A DNA stretch of 64,000 bases. Source: Ichthyophthirius multifiliis (Eukaryota; Ciliophora; Oligohymenophorea; Hymenostomatida). The DNA lies in the NCBI RefSeq assembly GCF_000220395.1, contig NW_004086233.1, positions 33,723-97,722 on the forward strand. The letters are read 5' to 3'. Within the stretch, counting starts at the first letter, position 1. Each line of letters begins with the position of its first letter. This document shows positions 51,667-63,099 of this stretch, in pieces. Made by a program: the position numbers and the translations under genes. The notes beneath the pieces are model-generated. The model did not search any database. It saw only the letters and a program-made list of their open reading frames with translations, and was not told the origin of the DNA.

Positions 51667-54600
51667 ATGTAAAGTTAATAAGAAAAAAATATAATTTATT
51701 AAAAAAACGTTTAGATGCATTAAACTACAACTTTCCGTTTAATGAATAATCAAGTAATTTAGTATAAAAGCTTCTTAATGATTTAATAAATACAACCGAT
51801 AAATATTAAACATTAAAAAAACAAATGAATAATCCGAAAAGTTAAGATAATACATTAATAGAATCTTTAAAATTTGAAAATTCTAAATTAATTCAAGAAA
51901 ATAACAAATTACATTTGAGTTTAATGAAAGTTAAAGAAAGTGAACAATTTTAAGTTGAAAATTTCAAAGCTATTCAAAATTCTTTCGAAAGTTAAATAAA
52001 AGATTATAAATTTACTTTATAATAAAAGGAAAACAATTTGAAAAATTTAAAAAATGAGGTAGTTTAAAATAAAATAATAAATATATACTTAACTTAATTA
52101 TTTTTTTATTAAAAAAATAAAAAAAAGTGTTTTTTACTTAAACAAGATAAAACAGGTATTAATAATTTTGAAAATGTGCCTTTAAATAATTCTAATTTTA
52201 TGAATTCTAATAAAAAAGATAATAATAATAGTTTTTAGTTAAGCTAAATATTATAATAGGAAGTTGCTAATATATAAAATATGGTACTTTTATTTAATGA
52301 TTTATATTTAATATTAAATTTATATAAAGAGAAATAAAGAAAACACTTAATAATTAGAATAAATAAAATAAAAGGAGGACAAATTAAATGAATAAAACAA
52401 ATAAATAAATGATTTAAAATAAAACAAGAATTTATTAGAATAAAAAATAAAATAAATAGAAGACTAATTAAAGAATAGAGAATAAGAAATAATTCGTTTA
52501 TAAATGCAAATAAATAAAGGTATATTACAACTTTTATTTATTTATTTTTTTTTAAAAAAAAAGGAGAAAATTTTAATGAAGAAAAAATAAAATAAAGTTA
52601 TCTTAATTAATAATAATAAAATAAGATAGAAGTTCTTAATAATTAAATAGATTTTTTAACTAAGGAAAATTATAAAATAAACAAGGAATTAGATTAATTA
52701 TAAATAGATAAAAGAAACATATCTTCAATTAAAAGTGAAATTCATATATAGAATTAAAAGAATGAAAATTTATAATAGCAAATTAATGATATGTAAAAAT
52801 AATAATTTTAAAGAGAAAATTAATTAAAATATGATGTATTTTTTTTTTATTATTATTATTTTGTTTTATAAATAAAATAAAAAAGCATTAAAAAGAAATT
52901 AATTAAATTTTAAATTAATAATAAATATATCATTAAGAAAATGAATAAAAAGAATTAAAATTACAAGATTAAAATTAAACTATTTAAAATTTATTATAAA
53001 TAAACGAATAAATGAAAAGTTATGGAGAAAAAGCAGGTAAAAATTATATATTTTTTTAAAAAAATAAAAACATATATATATATATATATTAAAAATATAT
53101 ATATATTTATTTAAAAATTATAAAAATATATATATTTAACAAAAAAAGTTAAAAATATATATAATTAACAAAAAAAGTTAAAAAATATATATAATTTATA
53201 AAATAAACTAAGAAACATATATATTTTATAAAATAAACTAAAAAATATATATATTTTTAAAAAAATATAACTAGAATAAATATAAAATGCTTACTATAGT
53301 GATAAAAAAGCTTTTAATTAATTAATTGAAGATATAAAATCAAGTAAAGATGAGACTTTAAATAAATTATCAGATTATCTTTAAGAAATAAAGGATAAAG
53401 AAATAAAAATATAAGAATTGGAAACAAACATATAGAAATAATAAAATAAGATTTGTATTTATAAGAAAGAAATAGATGTTTTAAAAAGAAACGAAGAATT
53501 AATAAATATTTAATATTAAAATTTAAAAGAAGAACTAAAAAAAAGGATGAAATAAATGAATAAATACATAGTGAATAAAATTTGATGAAATAAAATGAAG
53601 AAAAAGTCGAAGAAGATAAGAAAATATTTTAAATTGAAAAAGATAAAAAAGAGATTTAATTTTTAAAAGCAACTAATGTAAATTTATAAGAGAAAATTTA
53701 TTTTTTGGAAAGAGAAAAAACCGAAATTTTGGAAAAATAAGTTTTTTTGGAAAAAGAGCATATTAAATTGAAAAAAATGGAAGAAAATTTAAATGAAGAA
53801 AAAAAAAATTAACAAAATCAAATTTAATCTTTTGAATAGAAAATAAATTTTTTAAATGAAGAAATTTTTTAGCTTTAAAATTAAGACAAAAATCTCAAAA
53901 AAATTCTTAGTGAATTTAATGAAAAATTAGAAGAAAAAAATTAGGAAAATATTGCACTTTCGGAATAAAAATAAAACGCTTTTTTATTAAAATAGGACAT
54001 TTTAGCCCTTTAAAATTAAGCCTTTTAATTAAAATAAGATTTGGAATAATAAAAGGATGAAAAGTTGCATTTATAGAGAGAAAATTAACTCTTTAAAACT
54101 AAATTGGAGTCTTTATAGAAAAGTTATTAGGTAAAAGATGAGGAAATATTTGTTTTAAAATAAGAATTATAGAATGAATTGGGTAATAGAGCTTTTTTGG
54201 AAGAAAAAATAGTAGGTTTAAGTAAAAAATATGATGATAAATGTGAAAAAGAGGAAGAAATTATAAATAAAATGGACGTTTTGGAAGAAAAATATAGATT
54301 TTTTTTAAAGGAAAAAACCGAGAAGGAAAATAAGGAAAATTTAGAGAAGAAAATTTTAGAGGAAAAATTGAGATTTTCAAAGGAAGAAAATGAAAGAAAA
54401 GAAAAAGAAGAAAAAGTAAATTTTTAAAAGAAAAAAATGATATTTTGGAAGAAAAGGATAATATAGAGAAAAGAATATAAAATTTATAATAGGAAAAAGA
54501 TGAAAATTTAGTAAAAATTAAACTTTTGGAAGAAAAAATAATATTATTAGAGGAAAAAAACAAGGATTTTGAATAAAAATTAGGATAAAAAGAGGTATAA

Positions 54601-56353
54601 ATATAATTTTGGGAAGAAAAAATGAAAGAAATGAGATTTTTTATAGAAAATAAAGATAATTAAATGAAATAAATTGAAAAAAAAACGAATAATTATAGAT
54701 TTTATTATAAAATAAAGAGAAGATTTCAAAGGAAATTTAAGAAAAATTTGAGTGTACTTTTTTAAAGGAAAAAAAGAGAAAAATTTTTATCGGGAAGAAA
54801 ATGTAAATTTGAGGAAAATTTAGGAAGATTTAAGTGAAAAAATAAACGAGAAAAATAAAATTATTTTTGATCAAGAAAAAAATAAGGACGAAATTCAAAA
54901 TTTACTGGACGAAAAATGCGAAGATAATTTCAATTTAAAAAAGGAGATTTTAGAAATTTTAAAGGAATAGAAAAAAATTAAAAACTCGAACGAAGATTTA
55001 AAAAATAAAAACGAAATAAATTTGCATAGACTAGACTAATTGGAAAATCAATTGAATGAAAAAAATTCTAAAATATAAGATTTGTTTGATAAAATAGATT
55101 TGCTTTAGGAACAAAAAGTTTTTTTGGAAAGATAAATAACTGATTTGGAAGAAAAGACGAACTTTTTTTAAATTTAATATAAGGATTTATATCAGGAGGG
55201 TCTTTTTGTGAAAGAAGAGAACGAAAAAATCATTATTTTTTATGAATAAGAAAAAAAAGAAATTTTAGGAAAATTAAAAAAAATTGAAAATGAAAAAGAT
55301 TAGTGCTTTTTGAAAATTTAAAACTAAGAAAATAAAATCGATTAATATGAGAAAATTAACTTTGAGTTAATTTATTAAAATAAAGAACTTTTTTAAAAAA
55401 ATCACGAATTTGAAAAAAACGAAGTCTTTATTTAAAGTAATTTAGAACATCTTTAAAATAAAGAAAAAGAACTTTTGAATTAAATAGAAGGACTTTAATA
55501 AGAAATAGAAATTCTTTAAAATAAATAAAGGGTTTTGGATACTTTAGGGAATCAAAAAGATATTGTTTAAGAATTAGAATTGTTATATTATTAAATTTAG
55601 GAAAAAAACTAGTAAATTTAAGTAGAAAAAGAAAATTTCTAGAATATACTTAAAAATGTTAAAAACTTTTTTATATTATTTATATATAATTTATATATAA
55701 ATTTATAGGAAAAATAAAAATAAATATAATAATTTAATGAAATTTTAAATGAAAAACTAAAACTAAATGAAGAACTTCATAATTAGAAATTATAATATAA
55801 CGGTATATTATTTTATAAATTAAAATTTTAATTTTTTTGATAGAACTTTTAGTGAAATTTAATAAATAGAATGATTAACAAATATTGATCTAGAAAAATT
55901 AAAACGAAGTAGTTATTTTAAATATAAAAATATATATAAATATGTAAATATAATAATATAAATAATATAAATAATATATATATATATATATATAAATATA
56001 TATATATTTATAAGTCTTTTACTTTCATTATTTTTATATATTTTTTATAGTAATATGATAGTAATCTATTAAACTAATAAAATTAATAAATAAAAGAAAT
56101 AGTTGATGAAATATCATATTTAAAAGAAGAAAAAAAATAGTTATAATAAATGAAATGCAGTAATTATAATTCTTTATAATCAAATAAATCTTAAATTGAA
56201 AAATAAGAATATGAAAGATGGAATTAAATAAAATAATAAAAAGACGGTTTTTAATAATCATTAAAAGAAGCTAGTATTAATAGTCAAATTTTGAATTAAA
56301 AAGTATAAAATTTGAAAATAGAATATGATTAAACTTTGAACTAAAACAAATGA
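51667..56353 (+). CDS. CEP135/Bld10-like centriole (basal body) scaffold protein
   Basis: The ATG at 51667 reads MQSQQEK and, after a one-base gap in an A7 run at 51683-51689, YNLLKKRLDALNYNFPFNEQ. This is followed by SSNLVQKLLNDLINTTDKYQ and SLKFENSKLIQENNKLHLSL. These match the conserved CEP135/TSGA10 N-terminus (KRLDxLGY, LFSDLVHTTE, ENxLYxELM). The remaining ~1300 residues are almost pure coiled coil with FLEKE/LEEK heptads and many reassigned Gln codons. It ends NLKIEYDQTLNQNK at TGA 56351-56353. Introns include 53037-53274 (238 nt) and short ones near 52070-52126, 52519-52560, 52835-52870, 55668-55707, 55801-55842 and 55910-56050. More one-base breaks lie near 54420, 54680 and 54770. 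Bld10/CEP135 sits in the cartwheel and is needed for basal-body assembly; assignment rests on the N-terminus. Confidence 0.75.
53037..53274 (+). repeat. Long intron built of diverged AT repeats
   Basis: A GTAAAAATT...TAACTAG intron, 238 nt where most introns here are 33-100 nt. It contains serial variants of TTAACAAAAAAAGTTAAAAA and TATAAAATAAACTAA separated by TATATATA. The flanking exons join in frame as ...GEKA/E-QIQNAYYSDKKAF. Confidence 0.75.
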
Positions 56354-56439
56354 AAAAAAATAATATTTTTTTTCTTTTAAATATAAAAATTATTATTATT
56401 TACAAAAATAAAAATAAATTATAATTAATTAATTAAAAA

Positions 56440-56851
56440 ATGTCCATATATACATAATTATAATTCATTTCATGTTATAATACCATAATATTTTATATAA
56501 AATACTTTAAAATCGACAATAATTTAATATCAAATTGAACTCTATAGTATATTAAATATAAAAAATCGATAAAAAATAGCTTTAAAGGATTATAATTTGA
56601 AGAACAATGAATATATTAACTATTAGCTGACTAGTCTTTTTTTATAAAAATAAAAAAGATGTGAAGTAATATAATTTTTTTAGAATAAACAATATTAAAT
56701 TTTTTCATAAGAAAGACTTTAAATTACACTATAAAGATATTCTTAAAAATAATATATTTTAATTAAAATATAGACTTTTTTCTAGCTGATATAAAAGAAG
56801 TTATTTCAAATAAAACATTATAAAGAATTGTTTATTATAGTGTACTTTTGA
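56440..56851 (+). CDS. Unidentified small protein, tentative
   Basis: An ATG at 56440 opens MSIYTQLQFISCYNTIIFYI. An overlapping frame stays open for about 138 codons to TGA 56849-56851, with protein-like text: NIKNRQKIALKDYNLKNNEY, QKQKRCEVIQFFQ and QERLQITLQRYSQK. The two frames differ, so an intron or a base error would be needed. No family recognised. Low G content makes long open frames cheap here, hence the modest confidence. Confidence 0.28.
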
Positions 56852-57559
56852 GTTTATTTTTGAATATAAAATATCATATATATATATGTTTATTCACTCT
56901 ATATTTATATATTCTTTTGACAAAAAAGCCGGAAAATAAGAAAAAATTATGCTAAAAAAAAGATTAAAAATAATTTTCGATTAATGGTATTCGTTTAAAA
57001 GAGTTTTAAATTTAATAATTGAGAATATTTTCGAATTTTCTTTGTTAAAAAGAAGGAATTAAATAAGAATTTTTATAACCAAAAAAAAATGAATTTTTAA
57101 ATAAAGGAAAAATATATTAAACTATAAGTCTCTTTTATTACTTTAAATAAAATTAACTTTTTATTTTAAAAGTTATATTTTTAATTAAAATTAATAAGAA
57201 ATTATTTTATTTTATTTTCTATTTAAAAACAATTAAAACAAAAAATACTCAATATTTTTTTATTTTTACTGTCTTTTTGTCAACTATGACATGTGACCAT
57301 ATTCTTTATTAAAATATAAAACTAAATGAATGTAATTTATTAATTTTAAATGGTATAACTAATTAAAAACATAAATATACATTCTCTATATGCACATAAT
57401 AATAATGTTTATAGGATAATTTAAGTATATATGCCGAGTATTTGTAATAAAAAAATACATAATTGGATTAATTGTCCATATATATTTATTTAAAAATATA
57501 TAAAAAATGATTACACTAATATTTAATTTCTGTTTAAATTATTTATAAATATATGTATA
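56852..57559. other. Intergenic region, possible unrecognised exons
   Basis: AT-rich. A patch at 56930-57060 is less extreme in composition but gives no start, domain or intron structure. Nothing is called. Confidence 0.4.
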
Positions 57560-59212
57560 TTTTTTTATTTTTTTTTCCCGATAGTTTCAATGTTTTTATT
57601 ATTTTTCGTTTTCTTTATATAATTCTTGATTTTAATAAAATGAAGTTTAAAATTTATTCTCGGTTCTTAATGTTTCCTCATTTTAAAATACTATTGGAAG
57701 TATAAAATTTGGGTTTAGAATATTTGATTTTGTTTAAGAAAATAATAATTTTTCAGTACTTTAAGGAAACTTATAATAAGATGAGGATTTGTTTCTGAAT
57801 ATACTTCCATCTTTTACCCCCACTTTTTCTTATTATAAATTTACTTAAGATAAATTTATTTTTTATTAATTTTATGTACTACGAATAATAGGAGATTAAA
57901 AATTTGCCAAAGTAAATATTCTGGGCTTTTTTGGAGTCATTTTAATTTCATAATGAACTATTTTTGGTTCGAATGTGTTTAATTTAATTCCTGGATTAAT
58001 TACTTTCGGTTCTTATTATTATAGTAATGTTTTAAATTATAATTTTCTTATATTAAAATTCTAATTTATTTTTGCATTTATTGAAGTATTTATGAAGATT
58101 TATTTATTTGTATTTTATATTGTATTTAAATTTTTTGTATTTTTTCCCAAACTAACTATTTTATTATATCAGTATTTGAATTGTTTTAGTTTATTCCATG
58201 TCTTTATTGAAAAATATTTAAATTATTTATTATTTAGATTAAATTTTAATCTATATTTTAAATAAATTCATGTTTTAGTTTTTGTTTTTTATCAATTAAA
58301 TTTATTTCATCAAATAATTAATATATATACTGTTTTTATTTTTGATAAAAATTCTCATATTTTTAGTCTAAATCTTCTTTTAGTTCTTTTAAAGGGTCAT
58401 TTTATTTGAAATATATATTTATTTATTATTCTTATTATTTCTATATATCTTTTATTTTTTAATAAAATTCAGTTTATAAATTTGTTATTTTAGAATTCGT
58501 TTATTATTCGTAATTTTCGAAAGTTTTATTTATTTATTTTTGGGATTCCTATATTTGTTTTAAAATATCTTTATTAATTGTATTTAAATTTGTATCTCCT
58601 TATATATATTTTAATTGTATTTCTTTTATATATTCTATTTATTATTGTATTGTTTCCTTTATTTAATACTAATATTATTTTATTTCTTAGTTTATTTCTT
58701 ATTAAGTTTATAAAGTTTAATTCAAGTTTTCGTTTATTTATTTTTATATTATTTCTTCTAGTCTTTCTTCTTTAAATTTTTATAAATTTTAAAGATTTTA
58801 TCTTAATTGTACTTCCTATATTAGACAATTATAATAAAATATTGAATATTTTTTACTTTTTCTAAAAGCATTTAAATTTAAATTTATTAATTTTTTATTA
58901 TTTTTCTCTATTCATTTAACTGATTTTATTCTTATTTTAAATTATTTCTTTATATTATTATTTTTTTAAAATAAAAATATTATTTTGTTACTTAGAATTT
59001 TTAATAATATTAACTGCCTTTTAATGTATACTAGAAGAAAAAGCTTAGTATTCTTATTTTTTAGATTATTTTGAATTTAAAATAGTTTCATTATATTAAT
59101 TTTTATTGATTAATTATGAATTTTATATTGAAGGGCTTTATAATTAAATAAAATGTTCCCTATTTGAAATCTTTTTTTACAAATTTTTCTATAATGATTA
59201 AGATAATCTCAT
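57560..59212 (-). CDS. Q/K-rich coiled-coil protein, family unknown
   Basis: Starts at ATG 59212 (MRLSQSLQKNLQKKISNREH). The N-terminal ~70 residues are basic and Ser/Gln-rich (AFSSSIHQKAVNIIKNSKQQ). A long helical coiled coil follows: QNLQNLQKFKEERLEEIIQK, QRQINKTFENYEQQ and LKELKEDLDQKYENFYQKQK. The C-terminal part has short ordered-looking blocks: NPGIKLNTFEPKIVHYEIKM, TPKKPRIFTLANFQSPI and GVKDGSIFRNKSSSYYKFPQ. The exact stop is unclear: frames compete after about 57640, with a likely end near 57480-57580. Possibly a ciliate cortical or axonemal protein, but nothing identifies it. Confidence 0.5.
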
Positions 59213-59512
59213 AAATTTTATAAATTTAGTAAAAATTAAAATAACGATAAATAATTATGTAAATATTAACAAAGAATATTTTATTAATATATTTATATTA
59301 CTCTTAAATTATTTTTTTTATTATAAAAGAAATAATAAAAACTATTAACAGAAAAAAAAAAAGAATAAGTATTGAATTTTTATAATTAAAAAATAATTTT
59401 TATATATTTAAAATAAAAATATTAGTTATATATATTAAAAAAAAATTAATAAATATTATTTATATAGATATGTAAATTTTTAAAATAAAATTTATATATA
59501 TATATATATTTG

Positions 59513-59553
<41 letters not shown>

Positions 59554-59635
59554 ATATTTTTTTTTATTTATAAATATTTTTATTTTATTTTTTTATTTCT
59601 TAATAAATTAATAAAAACTTAATCTTATTTTATTT
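59213..59635. other. Intergenic region with long (TA)n
   Basis: Contains TA dinucleotide runs at about 59496-59550 and poly-A/T. No gene is seen. Confidence 0.55.
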
Positions 59636-61841
59636 TCATTTAATATTATTTAGAGTTCCGAATTTAGATATATTATACATTGTAAAGTCATTATTAGATA
59701 ATTCCGATCTCGATTATAATTGCAATTATGTATTTATTAAATTATTCATGCTCTTTATTTATTTTTATTTATCTTGTTACGTAAACCTATTTAAAACCAT
59801 ATTTTTAGCCAAATGTGGTTATATTTCATTAATAAATTCAATATAATTAATAATTTAATCTCTTTATTTACAATCTAGTCTTTCAAATAAGAAATTCGAT
59901 TCTGACTCTGTAATATCAATTTAATGTTCTTTAAAAGTTGTTCTAACCTTTTTTATAAAATATATTTTATTTTATTTTAGTTGATAAAAAAGTACATCTT
60001 ATATATTAAAATATCCTCTAAATTAAGGATCAAAAAGTTCGAAAAACTCATCATAATTAAACCTATTTAATCTAGATATTTTTAAGCTATTTCTTTCAAT
60101 CCTTAGTTCAAATTTAAATAATTCAATCATTAATTATTTAAATTTCGCTAATGTTTCTGGCAAAAGTATCTTTTTTTGTTTATATATTAAATAAATAAAT
60201 TTATTTTCTATTTAAATAATAGAACGTCTTTTATATTTTATTAAGTATTCTCACATATTGATTTTTAATTATGTTTTGAAGCACGTTCATATAGTGATTA
60301 AGTTGGCAAAATAGCATATTAAAATTCTTCGAATCTAATTATATAAAAAATTAATATTTTTTTGTGGATAAATGCTATAATATATATATATATATATATA
60401 CGTTAATCCTTTGTTTTTATTTCTACAGTATCTTCTAAAAAATAAAAATAATTCATCTTTATAGGCTAAAACATCCATTTCTCTTAAAACTTAAACGAAC
60501 TCTTAAATACTTATATATTAGTTTTTATCTTTATTAATAAGATAATATATATCGTAGATATTAAAATCTTTTTAAATGGAAAGATTCTATTTTGCGAATT
60601 CTATTTTTTTTTCAGCTTCGACTCTTTATTTGAATAAATAGAGCCACTATTTTCTTTCTTCGAAAGTATATTATTTCCTAACAGGTAATTTATTAATATT
60701 CTTATGAAATAAATTTAATGCTCTATATATAACTTATTTATTCATATCAGGTAATATAAATCTTACAAACTATTTATTATTTATTTACTTTTTATATATT
60801 GGTTATCCGTTTTCATCTTTTCCAATTATATTTTCATCTTCGTCTTTTTCTATAAATTAAGAGTTTTTTCCTTTGAAGTTTTTCATTATATTTTTTGACT
60901 ATATATCAGATATTAAATAGCCTTATTTTTGTAAAAGTTCTATGATATTTTATTCATCTATTTCGTTATTTTTTTAAGTGTCTAAATAATTAAAAGCTTA
61001 TTCGAATTCTTTTATTTCAAAATCATTTTCTAATTATTACCTTAATTATTCGATTTTTTCATAAAAATCTAATTACCTTTATTTATTTTTTTATTTTAAT
61101 ATAAATAATAAAAGGCAATACTTTTTTATTAATTTTCCTATCATAATTTCTAATTCCATATTTAAGAAATTCTCTTTATTAATATTTTTAATAGGTCTTT
61201 ATGCCACTTTTGTTCTCAAATCATCATTTTCAGTAGTCAAAAGAAGAGACATAAAACTTAAAAAAAAAAAAAAAATATTATAAAAAACATTAATTTTTAT
61301 ACTCAACAAAACTTAGAAAATCAGCGGTTTTTTAAGAACTGCTGTAAAACCAAATAATTTAATTGGCTTAATCTAAATCTATATTAATGTCCAAATCTTT
61401 CATAAAGTTAATTATATCTTAACTTTATATACATTTTTTATTATTTCTGTCAATTCTTTTGAAACAACTATAGGGTTCAAAGTCAGGAAATAAACATATT
61501 TACTATCTTAATTTTTCAAATAGTAATTCTTATTCACAAAGATATATTATATGATTTAAAATCCTATTTTCATATATATTTTCTACATTTATTTCTTCTA
61601 TTTACCTTTAATTTTATGAATCTTCCTAAATTTTATTTGATGTGCTTATTTTTACTCTTGAATTTGATTTTTTTGAATTTAGCCTATTTAAATTTGAAAC
61701 GGAAACTTAAGAAACATTCAAAGATGATTTTTTTGGCATTAAATTTGGATTATAGTGATTAATTTTTGGAGTCGTAAATAATTCATTTTTCAAAAAGTCT
61801 TTATTTTCTTTAAAAACTATTTCTTTTTTTTAAGTTTACAT
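59636..61841 (-). CDS. Multi-EF-hand Ca2+-binding protein (large ciliate type)
   Basis: Starts at ATG 61841 (MQTQKKEIVFKENKDFLKNE) with a Ser/Asn-rich N-terminus. Serial degenerate EF-hands follow: CFKRIDRNNKKCIQSQDIIN; IIWFYSSSQKTADFLSFVEY; FEQAFNYLDTQKNNEIDEQN; FNIYDIYYLINKDKNQYISI with QEFVQVL; FNYDEFFELFDPQFRGYFNI; and NFLFERLDCKQRDQIINYIE. Linker text SLLLTTENDDLRTKVAQRP and FQYAILPTQSLYERAS matches a pattern seen in large ciliate EF-hand proteins. Loops keep some Asp/Asn/Glu ligands but several are degenerate, so Ca2+ affinity is uncertain. At least two introns (about 60340-60405, 61255-61300). The end is TGA 59636-59638, about 690 aa. Probably a regulator or structural Ca2+ sensor in the cortex or cilia. 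Confidence 0.65.
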
Positions 61842-62158
61842 TTTTTTTTTTTTTTTTGAAAATAATTTTTTTTTTTTGAAAATATAAAAAAAAATGAATT
61901 TTTTTTTAGTATTTTAAAATAAAATAAATAAAATATGAATTTTTACTAAATTATATATTTAATTAATTTTTATTAAATTTAATTATTTTTATTAAATTTC
62001 TTTTAAAAAAATAAAAGTTATTCAAAAAATCTAACAATCTCTACAAAAGTTTACTTTTAATTTTAAACATTTACTATGAACATATTCGCTAATAATAACC
62101 ATATAATTTTAATAACTTATTAAATTATTTTTTTAATATTTATTAAACTATATTAAAC
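61842..62158. other. Intergenic AT-rich spacer
   Basis: About 320 bp between two minus-strand EF-hand-type genes. Poly-T runs at 61840-61880 lie in the promoter of the upstream gene. Nothing else is seen. Confidence 0.5.
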
Positions 62159-62800
62159 TCATATTTTTTGTTAAATGTTGATCATAATCTTATATGTAAA
62201 ATTCAGTTTTAAAATATATATAAATAATATAGGTTTGTGAATAATAATAAGTTTTTTACATCTATATTAAACTAAAACATTTATAAGCACTTTTAAAAAT
62301 TCATCATAACTTAAATAAGCTTTCAAATTTTTATCAATTTTTTTCCATTCTTTAATAAATATTTAAATTTCAAAGGTTTCAAAATTATCTACTAAACTAT
62401 AAAATTTATGTGTATTTTATATTGTTTTATTTTATTTTTATTACAATTCTTCATTTATTAACTAAAATTTTTTGCGCTAATTTTCATATACTTTTATCAA
62501 TTTTATGTATTTATAATATTGTTATTTACTAATAAGTGTATCTTTATCAGTTTTTTCATTAATATTAATTTCTTTTAAGCCAACACCTTTTTTTTTAAAC
62601 AAAAGAGTAATTAAGATTTAATTAAGTAAATAAAACAAAAAAAATGTGGATTAACTTCTATTGAAAATCTTTTTTAAAATAGTCATTAGTTCTTTTAATT
62701 TTATTTAATCGATTTCGTCTATATCATATTTTCCAAATAAAAATAAAGCGTCATTTAGTTCTTATTATGATAATATTTCTTAAATATTTGTTCTACTCAT
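62159..62800 (-). CDS. Small EF-hand-like protein
   Basis: Starts at ATG 62800 (MSRTNIQEILSQQELNDALF), leading to a helix-loop-helix of EF-hand type: LFLFGKYDIDEIDQIKLKEL with MTILKKI. A central helix (QLINEELQQKQNKTIQN) follows, and a C-terminal pair: FEIQIFIKEWKKIDKNLKAY then LSYDEFLKVLI. The loops retain D-x-D-x-I and D-K-N-x-K-x-Y patterns. A short intron probably lies near 62590-62670. The end at TGA 62159-62161 includes an AT-rich extension that may be wrong; the real stop could be earlier. It sits downstream of the larger EF-hand gene on the same strand. Function is inferred only as Ca2+ binding. Confidence 0.45.
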
Positions 62801-63099
62801 TATTGTTATTTTTTGTATATATATATTTTTTATTTTATTTTGAAAAATAAAATTTATATTTTTTTTTTTTTTCTAAAACAAAGAAAATTTGATGAAAATT
62901 ATTATTATAAATAATAATAATATAAATAGAAAAATTCTATAACAAACATTTTAAATTTAACTACTATCATTAAATATTATATATATGCATATATATTTTA
63001 TTTATTATTATATTTTTAAATTTTATTACTAGTTAAATATACAGTATTTATAAATCTAATAATTATTATATGTATTCATAAATATTAAAAATAAAAAAA

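Noticed and set aside
54261-54563. Minus-strand ORF rich in S/F/K
   Set aside because: It is antisense of the CEP135-like coiled coil; its composition mirrors Glu/Lys codons.
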